Shown here: positions 13,199 through 24,101 of the stretch, piece after piece
Layout: the number at the start of each line of letters is the position of its first letter
How positions within the stretch are numbered: position 1 is the stretch's first letter
Assembly: GCF_024679095.1 (NCBI RefSeq)
Contig: NC_066522.1
Location: 13,937,753-14,001,752, forward strand
From: Eriocheir sinensis
Lineage: Eukaryota; Arthropoda; Malacostraca; Decapoda; Varunidae
Length of the DNA: 64,000 nucleotides
Reading direction: 5' to 3'
Program-made: the position numbers and the translations under genes
Notes under the pieces: model-generated
Databases searched by the model: none
Seen by the model: only the letters and a program-made list of their open reading frames with translations
What the model was told of the DNA's origin: nothing

Positions 13199-13360
13199 CG
13201 TGAATCTCTAACGAAGAATCAACAAAATGTCCACACTATTACCGGTCCCGCTTACGAAAATCAACTTGGATGAACGAAAATGAATGCCTAACGAAGAATC
13301 AGCAAATCTCTACATCTCCATTCCTAGTAACGAAAATCAAACTGGATGAGCGAAAAATAA
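13199..13360. repeat. Tandem duplication, two units of about 80 bp
   Basis: 'ctaacgaagaatcaRcaaa' starts each unit (about 13208 and 13288). Each also contains 'acgaaaatcaa' and 'ctggatgaRcgaaaa'. It follows directly on the 145-bp duplication. Confidence 0.85.
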
Positions 13361-13473
13361 CACCAGTATTATAACATCAGCTAGAGTGTAATAAAACTAA
13401 GAGACCAATTAGGTAATGGAGGGTTATGGACGTGCATACAGAGCGGAGAGTTAGTGTTAGAGGAGCTTGACGG

Positions 13474-13517
<44 letters not shown>
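13474..13517. repeat. (GT)n microsatellite
   Basis: About 43 bp of GT ending in 'gcgcgcc'. Confidence 0.95.
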
Positions 13518-13521
<4 letters not shown>

Positions 13522-13557
13522 CGTGATGCAGCCTCATATATAGTGCCCTTAATTAAT

Positions 13558-13870
13558 GATACGAAATTCTGAGGTTATCTTTTATTCAGTCGTATTAGGA
13601 CTTTAGACAACTTTACCGGTAATACCCAAAATTGATATCTCTTCTGGCCTCTCGTTTTTTCTTTATTTCGGAGCAGCGTCAAGTTGGGCTCTTTTCTATT
13701 TTTTTTCCTCGAGCTGCATTGTTAAAAAAAAGCCCAAGTCCAGGTCTTTTACGGGTGACTTTTGGCCTCACGTAGAGTCCCTGAGACCATTCACATGTAT
13801 TCCAAGCTACGTTAACGCTATAAGGCTCATGCTGTGCCCTTCCATGCCACACACTGGGATAATCAAATCG
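13558..13870 (+). repeat. 'S' repeat, copy 2, interrupted by an R-repeat
   Basis: Begins 'gatacgaaattctgaggt', like 12298. Homology resumes after the inserted R-repeat (13618-13737) at 'gtccaggtcttttacgg'. Comparison with copy 1 suggests that the R-repeat was inserted secondarily. Confidence 0.6.
13618..13737 (+). mobile_element. R-repeat copy (diverged, extended 5' end)
   Basis: Core 'ggagcagcg..aagttgggctctttt..ttttttcctcgagctgcattgttaaaaaaa'. It shares the upstream block 'tctcttctggc' with the copy near 16620, so the full element is longer than the 87-bp core. Confidence 0.65.
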
Positions 13871-13884
13871 ATCAGTTCAGCCAA

Positions 13885-14360
13885 TGTTTTTAACGACACA
13901 AACGTGATACTAACGTGTCTGTCTGAACAGCTCCGTGCAAGATACTGAAATTCGTGTCGCCTTTGCAGCAGAACTATGAAAAATGTGCATAAAATAATAA
14001 TGATAATCGTTCAGTCAAAGCACATTAGAATACAAAGATGATACAAAGGTGTCTGTCTGAACAACTCAGTGTAAAGTGAAGAAATCCGCATCGTTTTTGC
14101 AGCAGAACGATGAAAACTGTGCCTAAAATAATATGGATAATCGTTTTTTTTTTTACAGTAAAAGAGAAGGCAGCTCAAGGACAAAAAGAAAATGAGGAAA
14201 AAAAAAGCCCGCTAATCGCTGCTCCTAAAAGTTCAGCAATGCCTATCAGAATACAAACGTGAAGCTAACGAGTCTGTCTGAGGAACGCCATGCAAATTTA
14301 TGAAATCTGGAGCCTGGAGCCGCAAAACGATGATGAAAAATGCACATAAAATAACCCCCG
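13885..14360. repeat. Degenerate tandem array, three units of about 134 bp
   Basis: The marker 'gtgtctgtctga' or its variant occurs near 13915, 14049 and 14270. Units share 'cagcagaacKatgaaaa', 'aaaataat' and 'gataatcg'. The last interval is longer by 87 bp, exactly the length of an R-repeat inserted between units 2 and 3. Confidence 0.85.
14144..14230 (-). mobile_element. R-repeat copy with empty-site evidence (87 bp)
   Basis: On the minus strand it reads TTTTAGGAGCAGCGATTAGC ... GTCCTTGAGCTG ... CTGTAAAAAA. The sister unit at 14011-14016 carries the uninterrupted join 'gataatcg|ttcag', while here the element sits between 'gataatcg' and 'gttcag'. This fixes its ends and proves insertion. 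It has short TTTTA...TAAAA ends and no coding capacity. Confidence 0.82.
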
Positions 14361-14399
14361 GTCGTGCTGGCGCGGATAACGTTCCCCAAAGTACCGCGA

Positions 14400-15120
14400 G
14401 AATAATTTATGCAACACCCGACCGCCGCCGAAAATTGAAATATGTAAGTTTCCAATGTTCATCGCTAATTGGGTTTGACTTCATGTAGGATTATTTTGTC
14501 CCCTTCCATTACGGTGATCGGAAGCCTCTCTCCCTCCCCTGGTCCCCGTAACAGCCTCCCCCTCCTCCCCCCCCAGCGTGTCAGGAAGGGTGAACTTGTC
14601 TACTAGGGAGAAGGAAGAGCGGCGGCGGCAAAGGCGACTTTATAATTATACGTCACTGCCAAGACGCCAATTTATAGTTAAAGTTGCTAATGTTGAGGAG
14701 GCGCCGCGTTGCCATGACTACTTTATTGGCGGAAGGAAGGTGGGTCTAAGCACGCACGCACGCACACACACTCACTCACGCACGAGGCCCAAATCAGCCA
14801 TCCTCACACCCACCCACACCAACAGTCATCTATCCATACCCACGTCCACACCATAGCTATTCCCTTTTGCCTTCCCCCTCAATGCAAATTTAATTAACAG
14901 AACACCATTAAGTTGAAAAGTGAGCCCGCCCCCTCCGTAATCAACCCTACATATCTTTTTGAACATATATGACAATTAACCTCCTTTTCAGCAGGCACAT
15001 CGCCATGTTTCCTATAGGAGCAGTTACATGTTTAATGATGATGGTGATGATGATAGTGTGGAAAAGAAAAACAATAATGACTGTTAGAGATGGTAATATG
15101 AACATTATTTACTAAACGAT
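14400..15120. other. Noncoding stretch, nothing firm recognised
   Basis: Mixed sequence with a short CACA/CACGCA-rich patch near 14750-14790. There are no supportable genes. Confidence 0.5.
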
Positions 15121-15132
15121 AAATACACCCCT

Positions 15133-15213
15133 CCTCCTCCTCCTACTACTACTACTATTAACACTACTACTACTACTACAACTACTACTCTTACTACTAC
15201 AATAATAATAAGA

Positions 15214-15293
<80 letters not shown>
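15133..15293. repeat. Compound (ACT)n-(AAT)n microsatellite
   Basis: Imperfect CTA/CTC triplets (15133-15200) run into a pure AAT tract (15213-15293) that directly abuts an R-repeat copy. Confidence 0.95.
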
Positions 15294-15294
<1 letters not shown>

Positions 15295-15372
15295 GCAGGC
15301 TTTTTTTAGCGGACTTTTTTGTTTTCTTTTTGTATTTGTCCTTGAACTGTTTCCTCTACTGAAAAAAAAAAA
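15293..15372 (+). mobile_element. R-repeat copy
   Basis: 'gcaggctttttttagcggac', then 'gtatttgtccttgaactgtt', 'tcctctactg' and an A tail. Its 5' end lies against the (AAT)n tract. Confidence 0.7.
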
Positions 15373-15665
15373 GATTAAAATAATATAAAATCCATTATAA
15401 GTGACAAAAGGCTGCTCAACTAGACATCATCCCTCGTGAAATAAAAGCATTAACAGAAATAAAGTGAATTCCCACGAGAAACCAACGACAAGGGAGGGCG
15501 GGATCGCAGGCACCCGGCGGGGATATAATTTGTAGTAAATCATCAGTATTTTAAAACCGGCACCTCAGCCCCGCTATTATTTTGTCCCTTCCTTCAGGCA
15601 CGAACCGTCTCCTTTCTGCTTAAAAATGACGATCAGATAATACTGGCAATGCTTCCTAATTAAAT

Positions 15666-16280
15666 ACATAAATTAGGCAGCTCCTTTTTTCTCTTGTTAT
15701 GTCTTTGATAATTACATGCGAACAAGTTTTTTTCTTCTTGTCCACACATTCAAGGTTGCTGATGCTTGGGGTCAACTTAAGGTCTGGCGCTGCAAGGATG
15801 AAACTGACGACCTTATTAATATGTGCGGCGTAATAACTTGCTCCATTTATTCTCGCTAGTTGCGAACTGTTTTAATTTCCTCTCTAAGTGGCGGAACGCA
15901 TCGCACGCTCAATTGTTATTATGTGTTCGGGGACTTCGCTTTATTCCTTATAGATGGCATAACAACATCACCGCCACACACCCAATTCAACACATAAATT
16001 AGGCAACTATTTTTTTGGATGTGTTTAACAATTATATATGAACAAGTTTTTCTTTTTCTCCGCACATTCAAGGTTGCCGATGTCTGGTAAACTGAATGCC
16101 AGCCGCTGCATGGACTCAACCAACGACCGTATTAATAACTCCGGCGAAATAACTTGCTCCGTTTTTATTCCTCTTATTTTCCTCTCTAACTGACTGAACG
16201 CATCACACGCTCCATTGCAATATGTGTTCGCGCCCTATATTTCCTTTAGGTGGCACAACAAACATCACCCACACACACTC
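15666..16280. repeat. Large tandem duplication, two units of about 326 bp
   Basis: 'acataaattaggca' at 15666 and 15992 starts each unit. Shared in order: 'gaacaagtttttct', 'cacattcaaggttgc', 'gaccttattaata/gaccgtattaata', 'aataacttgctcc', 'ttttcctctctaa', 'gaacgcatc' and 'tatgtgttcg'. The homology runs the full unit length. No gene is encoded. Confidence 0.9.
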
Positions 16281-16299
16281 TGTTATCCCATGCAAATCA

Positions 16300-16500
16300 A
16301 CGTACTGCTAATGACAATGAGTTCCGCGTGTATGGCAATATTGGAGCTGCTAATGGCCACAATGACATAATTACCTGACCTGCTGGCGATAATTAGTGTG
16401 AAGTGTTTTCTGCTTAATTACAGAGCGCGTGTGACTTGCATGACCCTGAGCGCTGTCGGCTTTCTGCAAGGCCTATTTTAGCTGATAACGGCGGTGGCGT
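16300..16500. other. Repeat-free segment with TAATTA-type sites
   Basis: Contains 'cataattacc', 'gataattagtg' and 'gcttaattac' within about 60 bp and lacks simple repeats. It could be a conserved regulatory element upstream of the dpr-like gene, but only a cross-species alignment could show it. Confidence 0.2.
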
Positions 16501-16614
16501 AAAAATGATAAAACGATATTATTTACATTATCATCATTATCAGTATTAGTCGTAGAATCATTATTAGTAAGAGTAGTAATAGGAACAAAGGGGAGTATCA
16601 AAACACATCATCCG

Positions 16615-16719
16615 ACATTGACCTCTCTTCTGGCTATTTTTTTCTTTTAGTGGATCAGCGCCTAGCAAGCTCTTTATCTATTTTATTTTTGCCCTTGAGA
16701 GCCTCACTTGCTGTAAAAG
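16615..16719 (+). mobile_element. R-repeat copy (diverged, extended 5' end)
   Basis: 'gacctctcttctggc', 'ttttagtggatcagcgccta', 'tttgcccttgagagc' and 'cttgctgtaaaag'. With the copy at 13618-13737 it shows an additional 5' block not seen in the 87-bp copy. Confidence 0.7.
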
Positions 16720-16929
16720 AAGTAACAGCAGCATAATTATCACCCTTACTTTTATTATTATCACTATTATTATTGTCATCATTACCACTATTTTATCATA
16801 TATAGAATTTTTAAAAGTATTACTATCATTAAACGCGTTGTTAGTTTTTTTTATCATTATTATCATCACTATCGTTCACTTTAACCTCTCTGAAACTCCG
16901 CCCGAGCCCATTCCTTCCCATATTTGCCT

Positions 16930-19300
16930 CTCCAGTGATTAAACTTAACTGTCGCTGGGTAACTGGTCCGCGTAATAAATCCAACTTTAAATGGCTGGTG
17001 TGCGGCGCCGCTCGGGACACCCATCACCCCAGACACCGCTGCGCCATGTACGAGTCCGCCCTTCTAAAACACTACCGTTCGTTTAGAAGAGATGACGGTG
17101 CCGACGTAGCCATAGACACACAACACTGGCATACACAGGACGCTAAATACACGCATCTGGTAATTTGGTCCCTCGGCTGCCTTCCAAATATACCCATTGC
17201 TGATGATGATTGTTTAACGATCGCTGACCAGGTCCCGGGAGGTTAGTTAGTCGTGGGTGCCTTCAATAATGGGGAGGTGCGAGCTTTAGTACTTGAGACG
17301 AAAAGATTGTCAATATCCTTACTCAAACAAAGCTCTGTCTTCTGAACGATGGTAGTGCGATTTGTGTAGGTGATATGAAGAGTACCACGACTGTCACTGG
17401 TCTCCTATTAGCCATAGAAAGTATCCTCCCTGGAGTTACTTAGAAAGTCATCGCCGACTCCTACGGAAGTGGGTATTTGCCACTCCATACATCCCATACG
17501 TATGCGACATCGTCTCGTCACCACCCCCACCACCACCACCTTCACCAAACTTTTAACTTCGAGAGTAGATTGGCCTCCCATCCATCGTCACCGTGAATAT
17601 ATCTGGTGAGGGTATTGACAGAAAGGTCGGTAACGAGACGCACTCCATTTTCCACACCACCGAGGTTCGTATTCCGAAGACTTCTACGACTCACACATCC
17701 AACGCGGGGGACAAAAAGACAGCCGCAGCGGTACGTATGGTCGCGGCGTCCACTAACCTAGAGTGTAGCATTGCCTCTTTGGCTTACACGGCCCCGAAGA
17801 CCCAAAGGCAGCCAGAGTTAATCGAGGCCACGACAATGGATAGGGGCTGGAGGGTGAGCAGGGATAAGAAATGAGGAGCTGGGAGAGGAGGAGGAGGAGG
17901 AGGAGGAGGAGAAGCGAAATAAATTGATAATCATGAAGCATAAACATTCATAAGAAGTGGATGCCTTGAAATGCGACATGACGCTTCAGGAAGGCTTGCG
18001 GCGCGGAGATGATCGGTTCTTTAATCTTTGTATCTATAATTCGTAATGATATCCATTTAATATATATTTACTTTCGACGTCGGGCTGAGGACAGAACCTT
18101 GGGGACGGCACTGGAAATAACCGGCAATTTCAATGCTGCGCCATTTGCCGCGAAGTATTGCTTTCCGCATTACAGCACGCGAGGAGTCCACAGCCGGGCT
18201 GGTGATGCAGCTCCCCCACACTGGACATTACTTCGTGTGGGTTTTTGGCAGTATTTTTTTGAAAGCATGAAAATACATCAATACGAATTTGAAAAAAAAT
18301 ATGCCATTGTACAATTTCAACCTTGTAGTTGATATAAAAAGGAACAACCAACAAACAAAATCTCTGTACCTTTGTTCTGTCAAATGATTTTCTCCGTTGA
18401 CTGCAGAGCTGTATAACACTTCTTATTTGCCTTTCACGGTTAATATTGTGCAGAGACAGCGTGTCGTATGTTAATTTTTTTTTTGACGGTTTCATACAAA
18501 TTATAAGGAAGGGAAACAAATTGTCCTTACAGCCCTCCCACGAGACAAGACCTTAATCCAAAGCCTCTCTACTCTACGGTAAATGTCTGGTGAAGTAACA
18601 ATAACGATTTTTGTAACAGGATCTTATTGTACTCTTGTCCGAGGATTAATCAATAAGAGGGTGCACGCATACTAACCTTAATGTTGCTATCGGCCACACC
18701 ACGCCATGAGTCAAAATCAAGATTATTAGATTCGATTAGATTTGTAAGATTAGAACAAAAGCACTGAAGATAAAAAAAAGAACTGTGCCCGCGGAGAGCA
18801 CACTTGAACGCTGGGCGACAACTAGTATTTAAGAGAAGGCAGTCGTTATGTTGTCTGGCCGAGCCTCAGCGTTGCCTTTTTCTCCTTGACCTCTGAAGCA
18901 GCGCACTATATGGACAATGAGCACGGACTGACCTACACAACTACAATTACTATTATCCGTAAGTCTCCCTGCGTAGCCATTTTTCATAACCAAACAGTAG
19001 GAATAGCAAACAACTCACTCACTGATCTCTTGCCGAAACCACTGATCTCCTCACAATTTATTGTTTCTCGACGCTCGGCCAGCCGCCCAGCCTGCCAGAA
19101 GCTGTAATACACGCCCCTGATGAATGTTGTGGGAGGGGAAGTTTAACGATGTCGTAAAATATTGAAATATTAAAAATAATGAGTAACGCCTTTCATTTTT
19201 AGACCCCGTGGCTGCTTCCTGCTACCGCGGTTATTACAGCCATTATTCTCTTATTAATTGCAGTTAATGCCTATGCATTATCGTGTTCACAAAATATGCG
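16930..19300. other. Noncoding stretch upstream of the dpr-like exons
   Basis: Mostly single-copy sequence with a short GGA run (17887-17912). Frames at 16935-17246, 17593-17874 and 18009-18332 have no recognisable domains. No signal-peptide exon with a phase-1 donor could be identified. Confidence 0.5.
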
Positions 19301-19306
19301 CTGGAT

Positions 19307-19349
<43 letters not shown>
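19307..19349. repeat. (AC)n microsatellite
   Basis: About 43 bp of pure AC, about 440 bp before the first visible dpr-like exon. Confidence 0.95.
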
Positions 19350-19350
<1 letters not shown>

Positions 19351-19784
19351 GCAAGTATTGACAATGGAATGTGTCCAGAGGGTATATTATAATCATATGA
19401 CAATACATGTAAAAATCCTACTTAATATGAATTCAGGAAAATACAGTCCCAAAGGCATATCCAACTACAAAGAGAATTACCCTTACTCAACCTGCAGACG
19501 GTTCAAAGCAACGAAGCCGATATGAAATCCCTCGGCCCTCCCCGAGAAGCGCTGCCTTCACTTACACGGCCACAGCTGCCGGTCTGTTACAGGATGATGT
19601 AGTGTGAAAATATACTGCGAGATAACGTGCCGTTTCTGACCTAAAGTTATACCTACATTTTAATTTCATACGTAAAGTAAATAAGGCACAAGTTATGATA
19701 CATAGGCTAATATGATATGACGATATTAACTGTCGCCTTCCCATGGATATCCTGCTTTACCGGGCTCTTTTTTTCTTCTTTCAG

Positions 19785-20074
19785 AGCCGATCAAGGCAAC
19801 CGAGGAGCCTCATTGGGTGACGACGTCGCCTTTCCCGGCGCCTCTGTCAACGACACCTGCCCAGAACCTTTCTACCCCGACCATCACCACCACCACCACC
19901 ACCACCACTACCACCACCACCACCACCACCACAGCCTTCACGCCGCTGGTCGAGGAGGTTGCAGCCCCGGTGTTCGGCGCCACCGCCAAGAACAACAGTA
20001 TGGTCAACATCACGGCGCAGCTGGGCTCGTCCGTGTTCCTGCCGTGCGTCACCCACCACTCCATGGAGCGCCAG
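19785..20074 (+). CDS. Dpr-like Ig receptor, visible exon 1 (Thr-rich N-terminus and start of Ig1)
   Basis: First recognisable exon of a defective-proboscis-extension-response (Dpr) family gene, often annotated 'zwei Ig domain protein zig-8-like' in crustaceans. The acceptor (ttctttcag) ends at 19784. Two leading bases complete a split codon, then 96 codons run to a CAG at 20072-20074 followed by donor gtgagg, so the upstream intron is phase 1 and the downstream one phase 0. Residues 1-50 (counted from the first whole codon) are rich in Ser, Thr and Pro with a run of 16 Thr (19886-19933), probably an extracellular O-glycosylated spacer. Ig1 then begins: two N-glycosylation sequons (NNS, NIT), the strand 'AQLGSSVFLPC' with the first disulfide Cys (residue 87), and 'VTHHSMERQ' leading into the core-Trp strand in the next exon. 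No Met start or signal peptide is present, so the initiator exon must lie upstream. The GTG at 19817 is an internal Val codon, not a start. The family is clear; which Dpr paralogue cannot be decided. Confidence 0.9.
19886..19933 (+). repeat. Coding (ACC)n trinucleotide repeat (poly-Thr)
   Basis: Sixteen consecutive Thr codons, almost all ACC, inside exon 1. The near-pure codon run indicates recent expansion by slippage. Confidence 0.95.
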
Positions 20075-20727
20075 GTGAGGCAGTGAGGCGGGCGGGCGGG
20101 ACTCCTGCCACCCTCATGACAGACTGCTCCCTTTCTCTCCTTTCTTAAGCTTCTCCTTTGCAGTCTTCATCGCCTTTATCCCCTCCAGGGTCGGCCGCTC
20201 TAATATATTGTCTGACGTGAAGTCTATTCTCCGTCTCCTCACAATGTTCTGCGTCAGTGGCCTTGAGTCCCTTTACAGGCGATCCTTTCGTCTCGTCCTC
20301 TTTCATATTTTCCATTTTTCTGCCATCGAGATATTGGGTGTAAGCACAGTGCTAGGTCACTAATACATGCCCACTCTTCATTTTGTTTTTAGATAATGTC
20401 TTGACTTTCCAAATAACACAAAGGAGGAATAGTTACGAAACATTTTACTTCATCAAACGTGCAAACACGATGCGCCAAGCATCTGGCGATGATCGTCTGG
20501 TTATTCAATGCATAAAATATTCCACTACAACACTCTATCAGCATCCATCATCATTATTGAACACCATCAGCGCCGGGGCAATTCCACCTTCGTTCGCCTA
20601 ATATGGCAAGAGGGAACAATGTTTCTCCACCAACGCCTCCACAGAGCCACATATAAAGGCGCACCAAGCACCTGCCGTTAATAGGCTTCAGGGAAAAGAC
20701 TTACAAGAGGAGGAAAAGATATCAAAA

Positions 20728-20728
<1 letters not shown>

Positions 20729-20785
<57 letters not shown>
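20729..20785. repeat. (AC)n microsatellite in intron 1
   Basis: About 56 bp of AC. Confidence 0.97.
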
Positions 20786-20788
<3 letters not shown>

Positions 20789-21393
20789 GGCTGGAGAGGT
20801 ATGAGGCGCATGAGACTCACTTCAAACTTTCTATGATTTGAAGGAGGAAAGAAAAAACTCGGTGAGAAAAGTGGGAGAAAGAGTTGAAGGACGCGCGACA
20901 GAGGGTCGTGAGAGAAGATAGGAGAGGAAATGATTAGCAGATTAAAGTGAGGGAATAAATCCTGCGAAATGATAACGTGGAGACAGGGGAGAGCATCGCG
21001 GCGGCAGTGCAGTGAGTTGGCAGGTGTGAGCTATGTGCCCCAAACGACCCAGCCTCGGAAACCCTAATCACCAAACAAACTAAGGAGGACGCCTGGCCGC
21101 GCCGCGCCGCTGGATCGAGTGGCGGCGCCCCGCTGGCCTGCCTCCGCTCCCTCCTCCCGCCGGGCCACTCACAGAAACTATTCTCAAGGTAGAGGAAGAG
21201 AAAGAAAGAAAAATCTTATAGCAAAACTCTGGCTTGGCTGTTTTTCTATTTTATTTTTGGTGTAAACTGAAATATATCACTGAAAAAGTGCATTAATGTT
21301 TGAACTTATGCAGACAGGTAGACAGGCAGGCAAGCAAGAAGGAAGGGAGGCAGATATGCAGACAGACATAGACAGATAAAGAGTATATACAAG

Positions 21394-21609
<216 letters not shown>

Positions 21610-22104
21610 TTATTACATAAGAAGTGGTGAGCGAAATGAAAGTTATGCCGGATAGCACTTGGAGTGGTAAAGTTTTGAAACGATCTTTTGATGAGTTCCC
21701 GGCACGTTCTTTCCTCCTCCGCCCTGCTCTTCTTTGTCCTCCTCGCCCTCCTTTTTCCGTCTCTCTTTCACCTCCATTACCTGCTGGGGAGTGGTTCATG
21801 AGAAGTCTTTTCCGTATACGTGGAAAATGAGTTTCTTGTTAGATCGCTGCTTCATAAAGAATAACGGCTACATTACGAACACGAACACTGTCAGGAGGAC
21901 GAGGAGACGGGGGCGGTGTCTGTGGCGGCGGAGGTGACGGGCACGGCAGCGGCTAAAGTGAACGAGGCGGCGGCGGTAATATTACACACACACCAAAACA
22001 AAAGACCAGCCCCGCCACGTCAAGCACAAACCATCACAAGCACACGAACAGCAAACAAGAGGAATAACACTGGTGCCAACGCCTCCTATTCCTTGTCTTC
22101 TCAG

Positions 22105-22266
22105 GTGTCGTGGGTGAGGCGGCGGGACTGGCACATCCTCACCTCGGGCCTGCTGACCTACACCAAGGAGGGCAGGTTCACGATGCACCACAACGAGGGC
22201 AGCACCAAGTGGACCCTCGCCATCAAGTACCTCAAGGTGGACGATCAGGGCGTCTACGAGTGTCAG
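22105..22266 (+). CDS. Dpr-like Ig receptor, exon 2 (core of Ig1)
   Basis: A 54-codon exon, phase 0 at both ends, between acceptor ttgtcttctcag and donor gtgagt. It carries the most diagnostic Dpr block: 'VSWVRRRDWHILTSG', matching the family signature VSW-I/V-R-x-R-D-x-HILT-x-G, then 'LLTYTKEGRF', 'WTLAIKYLKVDDQGVYECQ' with the second Ig1 Cys (residue 149), and the D-x-G-x-Y-x-C motif of V/I-set domains. The core Trp is residue 99. In Drosophila this face of Ig1 forms the Dpr-DIP binding interface (family knowledge). A Trp after 'RRD' where many Drosophila Dprs have Leu is a local substitution. Joined to its neighbours the frame is continuous and Ig1 is complete. Confidence 0.95.
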
Positions 22267-22975
22267 GTGAGTGCGGGAGAAGGAGTTAGAGAATAGACGA
22301 GTGCCTGAGAGTATGACCTAAATGGAGGAAGTAGACGGTGAAGGGCTGGGAGGAGAGTTACATCATGAGGGAAGGAAAAAATGTGAAAGACAGGAAATGA
22401 GGAGGGAGAGGAAGAGCGTGTTGGAGTACCGTCTGAGTGCACGAAGAAAAGTGTGAGTTCCGGGAGAGACAGGAGAAGGTTAGGGGTCAGAAATAAGTGG
22501 TAAAAAAGAAGGGAGAGAAGACGGCAAGAAGAGGAAATATGGAGGGAAAGGGAAGGCACCTTGGAGTGTCAGGTGAGTTTAAAAATGAGTGCTTGAATAC
22601 CAAATAAAACAAACCATTATGGGTGAGATATAAGGAGTAAGAAAGAAGGGAGGGAAAACGGGGAAGAGAGGAAATGAGATGCGAAAGGGAAGTCGTCTTG
22701 GAGTATAAGCTAAATTTAAAGACAGGTGTGTGAGTACCAAAGAAGACAGGAGAATATCAAGGATGGAAAACAAGGAGGAGAGGAGACGAAAAGGAGAGGA
22801 AATGAGAAGCGAAAGGGAAGTCGTCTTGGAGTATCAGCTAAATTTAAAGACAGGTGTGTGAGTACCAAAGAAGACAGGAGAATATCAAGGGTGGGAAACA
22901 AAGATTAAAGAAGAAGGGAGAGGAGACGGGAAGGAGAGAAAATGAGAAGCGAAGGGCGAGGCTCTTGGAGTGTAC
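22258..22975 (+). repeat. Decayed tandem array starting at the exon 2/intron 2 junction
   Basis: A 'GGAGTRTCAGGTGAGT'-like motif recurs at about 22258 (the exon 2 end itself), 22424, 22564, 22701, 22829 and 22968, that is every 128-166 bp. Units at 22701 and 22829 are nearly identical over about 110 bp ('gcgaaagggaagtcgtcttg', 'acaggtgtgtgagtaccaaa'). Earlier units are more diverged but keep the order of blocks. The copy at 22564 preserves a perfect 'tgtcag|gtgagt' donor. Confidence 0.75.
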
Positions 22976-23442
22976 GGTTACTGCGGTAGGATGTGGCTGT
23001 GCAAGTAGCTAATTGGTTCCCTCAGAGTATTATATAAAAAAAGGTAAGGAGGTGAGGAGGTGCTGAGAATAGTAAAGTACGTCTCAAGAGGGCAGGAAAG
23101 AGATGGATGACAGAAAACGAGGAGTGAGTGAGTGGGTGAAGGAGTGGGTGAGTGTGAGTAACTAAGCGAGTACCCCCCCAAAAAAATATTACGTACATAC
23201 TGACCTAGGAAGAAAGAAAGACAATGAATGGATGGGGACAGCGAGGGAAGGAAGTAAAATGGGAGCAGACAGAATGGATGAACGGGAACTGGAGCAAAGG
23301 GACATAGGAAAGAATGGCCGGCTGAAGGAGGAGGAAGAGGAGGATGAGGAGGAGGTGGAGGAGGAGGAGGAGGAGGTGGAGGAGAAGGAAAGAGGAAAAT
23401 AGTTGTGGTAGAGACGGAGGCAAGGATTAAGGAGTTGGCTAA

Positions 23443-23485
23443 GGAGGAGGAGGAGGAGGAGGAGGAGGAGGAGGAGGAGGAGGAG
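23443..23485. repeat. (GGA)n microsatellite
   Basis: About 42 bp of GGA, within a purine-rich region (23320-23500). Confidence 0.93.
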
Positions 23486-23524
23486 GGTAGAATGAAGATT
23501 AAGACGGAGATAATGAATGATGAC

Positions 23525-23658
<134 letters not shown>

Positions 23659-24031
23659 CAGAACGAGAGAGAGAAATAGAGAGAACTTGCGAGCGAGCGA
23701 GCCAGGGAGAGAGAAACGACCTCCCAGAAAGACGCAGTGGAGGAAGAACTGAAGAGAGCTTGGGAGGGAAGGGAAGAGCAATGGAGGAAAGGAGAAGAGA
23801 AATAGCAAGAGGGGGGGGGGGGGGAAGGGAAGCGGAGAGGAGAAGAATGGGTTAATCGCAGCCTCGCCAGTTATCCGGATGAGAATCTTGCTAGAGACGC
23901 ATATTTTGATTTCCGTCTCATTAAAGCTCCTTCCTCGGGCTAGAGATAAAGGTGTGTAGGAGCCTCGACTGCGGAACTGCAAAATATACGCCTGCAAATT
24001 TAATGTGTGCAAAATATATGTGTAGAAAAGT

Positions 24032-24032
<1 letters not shown>

Positions 24033-24085
<53 letters not shown>

Positions 24086-24101
24086 CACACACACACACAC
24101 A
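24033..24101. repeat. Compound (TC)n-(AC)n microsatellite
   Basis: TC 24033-24081 followed by 'g' and AC to 24101. Confidence 0.95.

Noticed and set aside
17593..17874. 93-codon plus-strand frame considered as an upstream exon of the receptor
   Set aside because: No hydrophobic signal peptide, no suitable phase-1 donor and no family similarity.
19817..20086. Protein starting at GTG 19817 in the receptor frame
   Set aside because: The frame continues upstream to the acceptor at 19784 and downstream past a clear donor at 20074; GTG is an internal Val codon.
21916..22296. Read-through frame joining the end of intron 1 to exon 2
   Set aside because: The upstream part is low-complexity Ala/Thr sequence with no family similarity, and a good acceptor precedes exon 2. 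Retained-intron use cannot be excluded but is not supported.
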